NCBI GenBank assembly: GCA_035642125.1
Contig: DASQSZ010000413.1
Location: forward strand, 1 to 53,427
DNA length: 53,427 bases
Reading direction: 5' to 3'
Origin: CALAED01 sp937891035
Lineage (GTDB): Bacteria > Actinomycetota > Actinomycetes > Streptosporangiales > Streptosporangiaceae
Part shown: positions 41,237-49,650 of the stretch, in pieces
Layout: every line of letters begins with the position of its first letter
How positions within the stretch are numbered: position 1 is the stretch's first letter
Translations under genes and position numbers: made by a program
Notes under the pieces: model-generated
Told to the model about the DNA's origin: nothing
What the model saw: the letters and a program-made list of their open reading frames with translations, nothing else
Database searches by the model: none

Positions 41237-41463
41237 AACCCACCAAGGTCACCAACTCGATCCGCGCCCTGCGCTTCGCGAACGGCCAGATGACGCAGGC
41301 CGAGCTGGCGGACCGCATCGGCGTGACCCGGCAGACCATCATCGCCATCGAGCAGGGGCGCTACTCGCCGTCGCTGGAGATGGCTTTTCAAATCGCCCGG
41401 GTGTTCAAGGTGCCTCTCGATGAGGTGTTCCAGTACCCGGACAGTCAGGGGGAACCGCAATGA
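41230..41463 (+). CDS. Short XRE-family transcriptional regulator (YozG-like)
   Basis: 77 residues, almost entirely a helix-turn-helix domain: NSIRALRFANGQMTQAELA, DRIGVTRQTIIAIEQGRYSPS, LEMAFQIARVFKVPLDEVFQY. Starts inside the preceding membrane-protein gene and overlaps the next gene by 4 nt, so all three are coupled. Its likely target is the inverted repeat over the operon's own promoter, giving autoregulation. Confidence 0.92.
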   Translation: MVKPTKVTNSIRALRFANGQMTQAELADRIGVTRQTIIAIEQGRYSPSLEMAFQIARVFKVPLDEVFQYPDSQGEPQ

Positions 41464-42407
41464 AGGCCATCGTCCACGACACCTACGGCTCACCCGACGT
41501 GCTGGCGCTCAAAGACATCGACCGGCCCGTGCCCGAGCGCAATGAGGTGCTGGTCCGCGTGCACGCGGCCGGCCTGCACGTGGGCGACTGCTTCGGCGTA
41601 CGGGGGAGGCCGCTGCCGATCCGCCTGGTCACCGGCTTGGTCAAGCCGCGCCGCGGCATCCCGGGACACGACGTGGCCGGCATGGTCGAGGCGGTCGGCT
41701 CCGACGTCACCTTGTTCGAGCCCGGCGCGGAGGTGTTCGGCGGATGCACCGGCTCGTGCGCCGAGTACGTGTGCGTACGACAAGACCGGCTCGCCCCCAA
41801 ACCGGACGGCCCCACCATGGAGCAGGCGGGGGCGATGCCGACCTCAGCCGTCACCGCCCTGCGCGCGCTTCGCGACGTCGGCAAGGTGAAGTCGGGCCGG
41901 CAGGTGTTGATCAACGGCGCGTCGGGCGGTGTGGGCACCTTCGCCGTGCAGATCGCGGCGTCGTACGGGGCTGAGGTGACCGGCGTGTGCGGCCCGGCCA
42001 ACGTGGACCTGGTCCGCTCGCTCGGCGCTCGCCACGTCGTCGACTACACCCAAGAGGACTTCACCGCCGGCGAGCGCCGCTACGACGTGATCCTCGACAA
42101 CGTGGAAAACCGCTCCCTGGCCGAGTGCAGACGCGTGCTCACGCCCACCGGCACCTTGATCCTCAACAGTGGCACCGGCGACGGCAGCCTCCTCAAGCCG
42201 CTCGTGCTGTCCCCGTTCATCCGGCAGAGTCTGCGGCGGTTCGTCGCGGTCCCCAATCATCGAGACCTGGCCACGCTCACCGAGCTCATCGAGGCCGGCA
42301 AGCTGCGGCCCGTTGTCGAACAGACCCTCCCGCTGGCCGAGACCGCGACGGCTCTGCGACACATCGAGACCGGCCATGCCCGCGGCAAGGTCGTCATCAC
42401 ACTCTGA
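41460..42407 (+). CDS. NAD(P)H-dependent quinone-oxidoreductase-type MDR enzyme
   Basis: 315 residues of the medium-chain dehydrogenase/reductase superfamily without structural zinc: MKAIVHDTYGSPDVLALKDID, VRVHAAGLHVGDCF, IPGHDVAGMVEAVGSDVTLFEPG, cofactor site VLINGASGGVGTFAVQIAASYGAEVTGV, and the C-terminal LPLAETATALRHIETGHARGKVVIT. Family members reduce quinones, enones or other electrophiles. Third gene of the operon with the membrane protein and XRE repressor, suggesting induction by a reactive or membrane-active compound. Confidence 0.9.
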   Translation: MKAIVHDTYGSPDVLALKDIDRPVPERNEVLVRVHAAGLHVGDCFGVRGRPLPIRLVTGLVKPRRGIPGHDVAGMVEAVGSDVTLFEPGAEVFGGCTGSCAEYVCVRQDRLAPKPDGPTMEQAGAMPTSAVTALRALRDVGKVKSGRQVLINGASGGVGTFAVQIAASYGAEVTGVCGPANVDLVRSLGARHVVDYTQEDFTAGERRYDVILDNVENRSLAECRRVLTPTGTLILNSGTGDGSLLKPLVLSPFIRQSLRRFVAVPNHRDLATLTELIEAGKLRPVVEQTLPLAETATALRHIETGHARGKVVITL

Positions 42408-42488
42408 CGATGACGCGGTGCTCGGGAGGGGTGTCCTATCGTCGATCCGTGATCGTTTACCCCCCGCCCACGCGTGGCCTGTACCGGC

Positions 42489-43325
42489 TCAACCACCGAT
42501 CGCTCCCGAGATAGAGCCTCGCACGTAGTAACGCTGGAGGAGGAGGAACAGGATCAGACACGGCATCGCCATGATCATGACGCCCGTTTGGAGCACGCCG
42601 CTGAAAGTACTGTTCGTGATGCCGGCGACCGCCACCGGCAGGGTGAACTTCGCGCCGTCGTTGAGCAGGATCAGCGGCGCGAGGAACTCGTTCCAGGAGG
42701 CGAGGAAGGCGAACAGGCCGACGGTGATGAGCCCGGGGCGTACCGCCTGCAGCAGCACGCGCACCAGCGCCTGGAACGTGCCGCAGCCGTCGACGAGCGC
42801 CGCCTCCTCCAGCTCGCGCGGCACGGTCTCGAAGGAGTTGCGCATGACGAACGTCGCGAACGGCAGTTGGAACATGACGAACACAAGCGCGAGCCCGACG
42901 AGGGTGTTTTGCAGGTGCAGGTAGCCGAGGAAGACATACAGCGGGATGAGGATCGTCGCGTACGGCACCATCAAGATGGCGAGCGTGGCGATGAACAGCA
43001 GGTTCTTGCCGGGAAAGGTAAACCTGGCGAACGCGTACCCGCCGAAGCCGGACACCACGAGGGTGCCGATCACCGTGAGCACCGACACGAACGCGCTGTT
43101 GAAGACGTACGTCCCCAGGCCCTCGCCGTAATGAAGCAGCGCTGTGTAGTTGCCGAACCCGTAGCCACTGTCCTGCGGACTGCCCGGCTGCCCCTTGACC
43201 GACGACCAGCCGCTCCACACGAGCGGGAACAAGAACAGCACGGCCAGCGCCGAGGCCGTCGTGTAGTAGCCCGCCGGTCCGCCGTACCTGGAGAGGCCTC
43301 TCACGACGAGCCTTAAGGCGCTCAT
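42489..43325 (-). CDS. Carbohydrate ABC transporter permease (MalG type), orphan
   Basis: 278 residues, six transmembrane helices. Cytoplasmic EAA loop: ELEEAALVDGCGTFQALVRVLLQAVRPG. Other marks: FPLVWSGWSSVKGQPG, FGGYAFARFTFPGKNLLFIATLAILMVPYATILIPLYVFL, ASWNEFLAPLILLND. Such permeases pair with a MalF-type partner, a binding protein and a shared ATPase; none of these flank it here. ATG 43325 is chosen (GTG 43343 possible). Upstream DNA holds only a sigma-factor pseudogene, so the rest of the transporter appears to have been lost or lies elsewhere. Confidence 0.88.
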   Translation of the reverse strand: MSALRLVVRGLSRYGGPAGYYTTASALAVLFLFPLVWSGWSSVKGQPGSPQDSGYGFGNYTALLHYGEGLGTYVFNSAFVSVLTVIGTLVVSGFGGYAFARFTFPGKNLLFIATLAILMVPYATILIPLYVFLGYLHLQNTLVGLALVFVMFQLPFATFVMRNSFETVPRELEEAALVDGCGTFQALVRVLLQAVRPGLITVGLFAFLASWNEFLAPLILLNDGAKFTLPVAVAGITNSTFSGVLQTGVMIMAMPCLILFLLLQRYYVRGSISGAIGG

Positions 43326-43499
43326 TTCGTGCGGTCCCTTCACGGCACACGGAGCACAAGCGCGTCAAGCGCGACGAGCGCGACCATCGGCGCCACACGC
43401 GGCGCCGCCGCGGTTGAAGCCCTGTCGTGCTGTGGTCCGATCCGCCGTCAGTAAGGAATGAATCAGCATCCCTGATGGTGGCACGGCCGGGTTAGGGAG

Positions 43500-43650
43500 C
43501 ATTGTGCCCTTCCCCGGTCCCGGAGGCTCACCACCGTCGTCAGGTACGCCTTCGGACCGGCGACCGTGGTTCCCGCTTGGCGCGCCCGCGTGAGGCCAAG
43601 GAAGGCGTCTGCACGATGTCCTCGGCGTCGCCCGGCCGCGCCGGTCTCAT
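43500..43650 (-). pseudogene. Frameshifted ECF sigma-factor fragment
   Basis: ATG 43650 overlaps the stop of the upstream epimerase gene (ATGA) and reads MRPARPGDAEDIVQT. A 1-nt loss after the Gln codon shifts the frame; the shifted frame continues DAFLGLTRARQAG and PKAYLTTVVS. DAEDIVQDAFL and PxAYLTTVV are conserved region 2 motifs of ECF sigma factors. The frame decays again after VVS and regions 3-4 are absent. Confidence 0.6.
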
Positions 43651-44579
43651 CCGCTGACCCAGACACGGAATCCCTCCCGCCAGCTCGCGTACCGCGGTTC
43701 CCAGCCGAGCTCTTTTCTCGCCTTCTCGTTCGAGGACCCGCGCGCGCTGGTCATCTGGGCCACGGCGAACTCGCCGGCGAGCAGCCGCCCGAGCCAGGCG
43801 GGAATCCGCAGCGGCGGCTTGGCGCCCGCGACCTTGGCCAGGTACGGCAGCCATTCGGCGACGGGCGCCGGGTCGCTGTCCACGATGTTGTAGACGCCGG
43901 GCGCGCCGCGCTCGACCGCGGCGAGCGTCGCGGCGGCGGCGTCGGTGATCTCGATGAACGACCAGATCCCGGTCCCGCCGCCGATCACCGGCAGCCGCCG
44001 TTTCCGTACGACGTCCAGCAGGAGTTTCGAGGCGCCCGGACCGTAGAAGCCGCCGTAGCGCAGCACGATTCCCTCCGGCACCGCGAGCGGCACGGCCTTG
44101 TCCACATGCTTCCTCGCCGCCAGGGACCGCGCGGCGGACGGGATGGCCCGCGATTCGAGCGGATCTTCTTCGGTCTTCAGCCCACCAGGATACTTGTCCG
44201 GGCCGGGGCCCGCGTAGCCTTGTGCGATGACCCGGCGGGTGCCTGCCAGCTCCGCGGCCGCCAGCAAGTTGTCGGTGCCCCGGGTCCGTAGCTCGTTCGT
44301 GGCGGCGAACACCTTGTCGACCCTGCGCAAGCCGCGCATTCCCCCCGTCAGCGCGGTCATCTGGTGCACGATCACATCTGGCGCGGCGGCCCGCACCGCG
44401 GCGAGCACCGCCTCACGATCCAGCCCGTCGACGACCATCGGCTCCGCGCCCGCTTCGCGCAACCGCGCGACCTTGCCGGGCGTCCTCGTGGTGGCGGTGA
44501 CCTCGTGACCCAACGCCACCAGCTCCGGAACGAGGTGCCGGCCCAACGCCCCGGTCGCTCCCGCGACGAAGACTCGCAT
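43647..44579 (-). CDS. NAD-dependent epimerase/dehydratase family protein
   Basis: 310 residues from ATG 44579, served by a purine-rich GGAGAGGAGAGATC. Extended SDR: RVFVAGATGALGRHLVPELVALGHEVTATTR, VIVHQMTALTGG, IVLRYGGFYGPGASKLLLDVV, GTGIWSFIEITDAAAATLAAVE, LGWEPRYASWREGFRVWV. The catalytic Tyr is not in a clear YxxxK, so activity is uncertain. Its stop overlaps the start of a broken ECF sigma gene; ECF41-type sigma factors are typically linked to carboxymuconolactone decarboxylase, oxidoreductase or epimerase genes, so this may be the former target gene. Confidence 0.85.
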   Translation of the reverse strand: MRVFVAGATGALGRHLVPELVALGHEVTATTRTPGKVARLREAGAEPMVVDGLDREAVLAAVRAAAPDVIVHQMTALTGGMRGLRRVDKVFAATNELRTRGTDNLLAAAELAGTRRVIAQGYAGPGPDKYPGGLKTEEDPLESRAIPSAARSLAARKHVDKAVPLAVPEGIVLRYGGFYGPGASKLLLDVVRKRRLPVIGGGTGIWSFIEITDAAAATLAAVERGAPGVYNIVDSDPAPVAEWLPYLAKVAGAKPPLRIPAWLGRLLAGEFAVAQMTSARGSSNEKARKELGWEPRYASWREGFRVWVSG

Positions 44580-44713
44580 GATCTCTCCTCTCCGAGTGGT
44601 GCCTTTCCCCCTCGAAGACAAGGCATCTCCCGAACCCGTGCCAGTATTCACTCCGAACGACGCGTGAACCCGCTCCCGTCTCTCCCGCCAAACGAGGCGG
44701 AAAGGCCGTCATC

Positions 44714-44822
44714 CCCATCTCAGCCCCGCGCTGTCCGCATGGTGACCGGGGGTGGTGTTCGATGTCGGCGAGACACGCTCGACGACACAGGGGAATGGCG
44801 CGTTGGGCCGATTGCCTCGGCC
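44714..44822 (+). pseudogene. Truncated copy of the HAD hydrolase gene at 51622
   Basis: The DNA from about 44714 (CCCATCTCAG) to 44822 matches 51597-51715 with scattered changes, including the start ATG (44739 versus 51622), the motif GTGTTCGATGTCGGCGAGAC and the GAATGGCGCGT...GGGCCGATTG segment. One or two indels break the frame directly after the start. Homology ends abruptly near 44822. Confidence 0.75.
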
Positions 44823-44956
44823 GAGTGCATCGGAAGCATCGCTTAGGTTGGACGCGGCCGGAGCACACGGCTGGTGGGCGGGAAATTGGTTGGGTGGGAC
44901 AATGTCTTTCGGTGCGAGCGCGTGCATCGAGCTGAGGGCCTGACCGGAGGGAACGA

Positions 44957-45055
44957 ATGAGCAGGGACGCCACCGTCTCCCGCCGACAGCCTGCGATGGC
45001 GGCCCGCGACGCTCCGGAGTCCGCGGTTCCCGCGGCGTCGGCCATTTTTCAGTGA
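44957..45055 (+). CDS. Possible 32-aa small protein
   Basis: GGAGGG lies 6 nt before ATG 44957; the frame reads MSRDATVSRRQPAMAARD and ends ASAIFQ before TGA. Ribosome site and start are good, but the length is short and no family is recognised. It may be a small peptide or the remnant of a gene. Confidence 0.3.
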   Translation: MSRDATVSRRQPAMAARDAPESAVPAASAIFQ

Positions 45056-45100
45056 TGACATGCCAAGTTATCCGGAGACCGGATTCGAACAGGGGACCAA

Positions 45101-45760
45101 ATGGGAATTACGAATTGGGTTGCGGTGGCCACCGTAGCGGCTGGTCTGGCGAGCGTGGGCACGTTGCTGTTGGTGGCATGGCAGCTCAGGGCGCTGTCCC
45201 GGCAGACCCGAGAGCAGGCTAGGCAGACTCAGGCGACGGCCGCAGCGATCCGGGCATCGGTTTATCTGGGCACCATGCAAAGCATGGTTTCCATCGACCA
45301 GTTTCTGGCTGGTCGGCCACGCTTACGAGCCGACCTGTATGGACGCCGACCCGGCAGTTGGGGGAACCGACGCCGCCAGCAGAGTGACGCGGGGGCCGAG
45401 ATGCTGTTCGACCTATTTAAGATGGTGCTTACGAATGCCGAATATCACGAGATGGACGAGGTAGAGGGCTGGCGGAACTACATGACTTCGCTAATGCGTG
45501 GAAGTCCTACCCTGCAGGACTTCTGGCGGCGAAACAGAAACTGGTACAGCCGGTCAATGCAGGAAACCCTCGACGACTGGAAGACCTGCTCGGACGCCAG
45601 GCCCAAAACCATGCGGAACGAACGACCACCTCGTCCCAGAACAAACAGCCAAGCCAGCCGAACTGCGGGCAGGCGGCTCAGAAGGCCGACCCTCGTCCAC
45701 TGGGCTGTCAATTCCCGTCATTCATCGACGAGAGCGGACACACGCACAATCGGCGGCTAA
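45101..45760 (+). CDS. DUF6082-like protein with N-terminal membrane anchor
   Basis: 219 residues. One N-terminal transmembrane helix (about 5-27), a Gln/Arg-rich segment (RQTREQARQTQATAAA), then a helical domain: ASVYLGTMQSMVSIDQFLAGRPRL, AEMLFDLFKMVLTNAEYHEMDEVEGWRNYM, RGSPTLQDFWRRNRNWYS. This resembles actinobacterial DUF6082 proteins, which have no known function. ATG 45101 has AGGGGACCAA upstream. After about residue 165 the sequence becomes Arg/Pro/Thr-rich and atypical, suggesting a frameshifted tail. Codon use is less GC-biased than neighbours and includes a TTA codon, a sign of transfer. Confidence 0.6.
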   Translation: MGITNWVAVATVAAGLASVGTLLLVAWQLRALSRQTREQARQTQATAAAIRASVYLGTMQSMVSIDQFLAGRPRLRADLYGRRPGSWGNRRRQQSDAGAEMLFDLFKMVLTNAEYHEMDEVEGWRNYMTSLMRGSPTLQDFWRRNRNWYSRSMQETLDDWKTCSDARPKTMRNERPPRPRTNSQASRTAGRRLRRPTLVHWAVNSRHSSTRADTRTIGG

Positions 45761-46273
45761 TGACGTTCGGGATGAAGTCGGTCTTGGTGTGCAGCTCCTC
45801 CAGCTTGCTCTTGAGCCCACGAGGAGCTGAGTCCGACAGCTGGGACGGCGGCACGTGGGCGCTGAAGGCGTCCTACCCCCAGTAGGCTTTATTCGACGGC
45901 CTCATCACCGATATGACGATGGCGTGTTCCTCGCCCTGGTGCTGCTGCCATACGTTGGGCTGCATGTCGGCGCGCTGGTCGACTGGCTGCGGGCGCCGAT
46001 CTGGCTGAGCCAGGCGACGATCACCCTGCAAGGTCTGGCGCTCGCGGGCGTCCTGGGCGCGCTGGTCTATCTCGCCCGGCCGGACGTGCTGCATAGCCGG
46101 GAGATCCACGCCGACCTCGCCGCGCGGCGGTGGAACGCCGACCCGCACGGTTGGTCGGTCCCCCCGGGGGTCCGTGGGTGGCGTCCGCGGCGCGTCGGCT
46201 CGTTTGTTGAGTTGTGGCGTACGCACCCGCGCTGGGACCTGCGCCGGACACCGAGAGGACTGAGGTGCGTTGC
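45761..46273. other. Gene-poor stretch with possible membrane-protein remnant
   Basis: No convincing intact gene. A + frame from 45855 encodes two hydrophobic segments (FLALVLLPYVGLHVGALVDWL and QGLALAGVLGALVYLA) followed by RPDVLHSREIHADLAARRWN, but it has no ribosome site and runs antisense into the NB-ARC gene. It may be a fragment of a membrane-protein gene. Confidence 0.3.
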
Positions 46274-48388
46274 TCAGTGGGTCCGGTTCCTTCGCGCATG
46301 GTTCCGTGCCGCATCGAGCTGCCGACGGGTTTCAAGCGTGAGCGGGGAGTCGGCGCCGTGTCCCTTTTCGCTTTCGGCGAGGTTTCGCTCGTACAAGCGC
46401 ATCGCTGCGGCGAGCCGTCCCGCCCTGGCGTACGCGTCGGCGAGCCGGCCGCGCTCGAGCAGAACGAGGTCATAGCCGGTCGAGTAGCGTTGCTCATTGC
46501 GGGTGAGGTGTTTCTTCCTCATTTCGAGCGAATCGTCCAAGCGGCCTACGCGGGCGTAGAACCAAGCGAGAGCGGTCAGGTTGCTCAAGACGTACGGGTG
46601 ATCGGCTCCGCAGGTGCGTTCCAGGTCGGCCAGGGTCTGTTCCAGTAGCCCGATGCCCTCGGTGGTGCGCGCCGTCAAGCAGTAGGTAGTTCCGAGTTCA
46701 TAGCGGCTGAGAAGCGTGTCCACATGGTCCCGGCCGAGGAGCCGGGTTCGATCGTCAAGCACTTCCTCAAGCATCCGAGTCGCCCGGCTGATACGTCCCG
46801 CGACCACGTGTGCGACCGCCAGGTAGTGCCGGGTCTGCATCGTCAACGGATGGTTCGCGCTGTAAGCCTGCACCTGCTCACGCAGGTTTTTGGTGAAGAG
46901 GGCGCATGCCCGATCGGCGTCGCCGTATTTGCAGTAGGCACCGGCGAGGTTGTGCCGTGCGGTCCACAGGACCGGATGATTCGGTTCCAAGAATCGCTTG
47001 CAATCGGCCATCACCGCCTCACCGACCTCGATCGCCTCCCTCCGCAGACCGATCCCCTCAATCTGACTCACCATTCCCACCCGCAGGCGCAGCACGTCCT
47101 GGACCACGACCGATCCACCATCTGGGATCTCCTGCATCACCAATGCCCACAACACCCCGGCGTGTTTGACTACGCGAACGAGGCTTTCGACACTCATCAG
47201 AGTGTTCGCCCTCGCTTCGATCCCCGCCCAGAGCAACCGTGCGGTGTCCCCCGCAACGGTGAGCAAGGTGCCGGCCACGCGGGCACGGTCGAGGATCACA
47301 CGTTGGACGAAGCGGTGCACGATGGCGGTTTCCTCATCGTCTTCATCGACGCCGAACGTCAGGAGTGATGCGTCCACGAGCTGGCCAAGGGCCTCGTCGA
47401 TCTCGGCGTCGGGAACGCCGGAAGACGGGTCGTACAGCAGGTCACGATCGACACCGACGGGTGAGAGCAGGGAGATCGTCTCCAGCAACCGGTTTGCGGC
47501 CGGATTATCTCGCTGCACGGCCTCGACGGCGAGCGTGATGGCCCGGGCGGCGGCGCGCGGGTACGGATCACCCGGCGTGCGGGTCAGATACTCCTCGACG
47601 GGGTGCGCGCGGAACCTCTCCAAGAACTTCGCGTATGTCAGCCGTTGGCGGCGGATCAGGGCGGCGGACTGTGCCAGGGCAAGGGGAAGATGGCCAAGCT
47701 CCCCGGCGATCTCCCTTGCCCGCACCTCGTCGTCGAGCCTCGTGCGCTCGCGCAGGTAGGTGCCGGCCTCCTCATCGGTGAACGCGTCGACATCCACCAC
47801 GGCTCCGAGATTCCCGAACGCGCGCCGGGTGCTCGTGATCAGGATCTGTGTCCGGCTTGTCGCCGGCAGCCACGACGCCACCACATCGGGGTCGGCGGCG
47901 TTGTCCAGGACGACCAGACCACGCTCCGCGGTCTCATCCATCCACCGCCGCGCCAGCTCCGCGTCGGCCCTCCTGTCACGCTCCTCACCCAGATCCAGTG
48001 CGTAGGCGAGCTCGGCGAAGCCCGCGACGATACCGTCGACGTCTTCGGCGTTGATCCAGGCGACGACCTGCCACCCCTCCTCGATGCGTGCACTGGCGTA
48101 GGCGGCGACAAGCTGAGTCTTGCCGACTCCCGGCACCCCGACGACAACATGCACCCCAGCGTCCCGCCCCAACTGGTCGTACAGGCCCGGCCGGGCCTGG
48201 AACGCCGGCGGCCGCTGGGGGATGCGCCCAACGACGATCTGACCGTTTGCGGGTCTTCTGCGCCTCCTCGGCTGCACGCTCCCGCCGTACATGACGTTGC
48301 CGTGGAGGTTGTGCACCTGCAGCGTGGAGCCGTGCACGCCGCCCGTAATGGAATTGACCGGCGCATCATCCGCCGCCACGGCCACCAC
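46274..48388 (-). CDS. NB-ARC/TPR STAND protein with N-terminal amyloid-like motif
   Basis: 704 residues. Residues 12-36 read NSITGGVHGSTLQVHNLHG then NVMYGG, a short Gly/His/Gln pattern like bacterial amyloid signalling motifs that link NLR-type sensors to effectors. The NB-ARC ATPase follows: P-loop GVPGVGKT (84-91), Walker B GLVVLDNAAD, TSRTQILITSTRR, and LGHLPLALAQSAALI in place of GLPL. Residues about 440-690 hold TPR repeats of the NPHPVxWxAxxNLAxAY kind (EPNHPVLWTARHNLAGAYCKYGDADRA, LGRDHVDTLLSRYELGTTYC, CGADHPYVLSNLTALAWFYARVG). Such proteins are candidate defence or signalling switches. No partner with the same motif is in the window. Confidence 0.88.
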   Translation of the reverse strand: MVAVAADDAPVNSITGGVHGSTLQVHNLHGNVMYGGSVQPRRRRRPANGQIVVGRIPQRPPAFQARPGLYDQLGRDAGVHVVVGVPGVGKTQLVAAYASARIEEGWQVVAWINAEDVDGIVAGFAELAYALDLGEERDRRADAELARRWMDETAERGLVVLDNAADPDVVASWLPATSRTQILITSTRRAFGNLGAVVDVDAFTDEEAGTYLRERTRLDDEVRAREIAGELGHLPLALAQSAALIRRQRLTYAKFLERFRAHPVEEYLTRTPGDPYPRAAARAITLAVEAVQRDNPAANRLLETISLLSPVGVDRDLLYDPSSGVPDAEIDEALGQLVDASLLTFGVDEDDEETAIVHRFVQRVILDRARVAGTLLTVAGDTARLLWAGIEARANTLMSVESLVRVVKHAGVLWALVMQEIPDGGSVVVQDVLRLRVGMVSQIEGIGLRREAIEVGEAVMADCKRFLEPNHPVLWTARHNLAGAYCKYGDADRACALFTKNLREQVQAYSANHPLTMQTRHYLAVAHVVAGRISRATRMLEEVLDDRTRLLGRDHVDTLLSRYELGTTYCLTARTTEGIGLLEQTLADLERTCGADHPYVLSNLTALAWFYARVGRLDDSLEMRKKHLTRNEQRYSTGYDLVLLERGRLADAYARAGRLAAAMRLYERNLAESEKGHGADSPLTLETRRQLDAARNHARRNRTH

Positions 48389-48750
48389 CCCTCGCCGCCG
48401 AGCCGAGAACCCTGCCCCTCAACTATGCGTGCATCCGACCGTACGGCAACATCAGCGCGACACAAGCCAGGCAGCTACGCGTATGGCAACCAACTACCCA
48501 GCGACCAGCCACACCCCTTGCCCCTCAGCCGCGAAGAAATCGCAGTGACGCTCCTCATGATCTCGGACTGACCACACAGAAAGATCACAAAGAACTTCAA
48601 CTATTCGCGAAAGCGTCGATAAATACATTCGCGAGCACTCGCCGAACCATACCTACCATATTTCACCCCCGACATCAGAGCAGCATTCGCCACCCCGCAT
48701 GACGCAAAGGCCGGGTCCGTGACACGAATGGTGTTTCGGCGGTGTTTTAG
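48389..48750. other. Intergenic region upstream of the NB-ARC gene
   Basis: About 360 bp of lower GC, with AT-rich runs near 48565-48670. It should hold the NB-ARC gene promoter. No gene, tRNA or clear palindrome seen. Confidence 0.4.
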
Positions 48751-48864
48751 TCAGTAGGTTTCAGTGGCCGGCCAGCGGTCACTGAATGTGATGGCGAATG
48801 CGTTGATCACGGGCCTCCAGCGCAACGTCCATCGAGTGCGGCCTGCCCCGGTGGGGTCGAGGCT
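48751..48864 (-). pseudogene. C-terminal fragment of an IS256-type (mutator) transposase
   Basis: Reverse-strand frame ending at TGA (48751-48753) reads SLDPTGAGRTRWTLRWRPVI then NAFAITFSDRWPATETY. The S-L-D-P-T-G-x-G...RWT-x-R-W-x-P-x-x-NAFAITF pattern is that of IS256-family transposase C-termini. Upstream frame is not transposase-like, so only about 37 residues remain. Confidence 0.55.
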
Positions 48865-49650
48865 GCGGGCATGAAGACTCTGCCGAGACTGCTCAGTACG
48901 GACCCGTTGCTCATGATCGCCGCATGTTGCTGATTCAGTGCCAATGATCGTCAGGAATTGCTAACTCATCGGCGAAACCTACACCAGCCAGCCAGCCGGC
49001 GGAATGCTGCTGTCACCACCGGTCGTCGTCGTTGTAGGTTCCGCGATCCTGTGAGCACTCGCAGGCCCGGTACCTGCGATGTTGCCCCGACGTGAGCAAC
49101 GGGCCAGGGCGGGGTTTCCGGGTGATCATGAGCAATTCGCCTCACCCTCCCTTTGGATCTCGGTCGTTCATGACAGAGTCAGCACCCGCTTCGCGGCATG
49201 AGAGTGCGTCGCCCTGTACCGGCGGTCCACCTGTCGTCCACGCGGCCCCGCACCTTCCAGACCAATGCCTTAAACCGCAGACTCTGTGAGCAGCGATCCC
49301 GAGAATGGCTTGACAGCTGTCGGCGGCACTTGGCGTGGTGCCTGGGGCGGCGCGTGCGGATGAGATCGGTCTGATCCGCCGCGTTCTTCCGTCGGGCGCA
49401 TCGGCGCCGGCCCATCCTGTTTGGCCGGCTCCGCTGGCTGCCGTGCCTGGGCACTGGGGCGGATCATCGCCATGTACGGCACCACGCCGCTGCGCGGCCG
49501 GTCACCGGCGGCACCGGTCTGGGGGGTGTGATGGTCGGTTGCGGGGACATGTCAGGGCTGCCTTGAAGGTGTCCGCCGGGAAGCCGTGGGGATCTATTGG
49601 AAACCCGGTGCTTGCCGGCCTCATCTCAAAGCGGTCAATTGGGGGATCAG
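48865..49650. other. Gene-poor stretch with inverted repeats
   Basis: No supportable gene. Frames such as 49092-49289 (+) and 49270-49485 (-) are compositionally odd and lack ribosome sites. Contains two short inverted repeats (see next entry) and may be scarred insertion-element DNA. Confidence 0.4.
48907..49135. repeat. 12-bp inverted repeats bounding 229 bp (possible small insertion element)
   Basis: TTGCTCATGATC (48907-48918) and GATCATGAGCAA (49124-49135) are perfect inverted copies. An overlapping pair CCCGTTGCTCA (48903-48913) and TGAGCAACGGG (49093-49103) also matches. The segment between has no gene. No target duplication is obvious. Confidence 0.4.

Noticed and set aside
7205..46815. 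Other CACGTG sites as extra parS elements (near 7210, 12305, 14742, 17172, 41568, 46806)
   Set aside because: They lack the GTTT/AAAC flanks needed for ParB recognition.
49092..49485. Two small frames in the gene-poor stretch before the chloroperoxidase-like gene
   Set aside because: No ribosome sites, odd composition (Ser/Pro/His-rich), no family resemblance.
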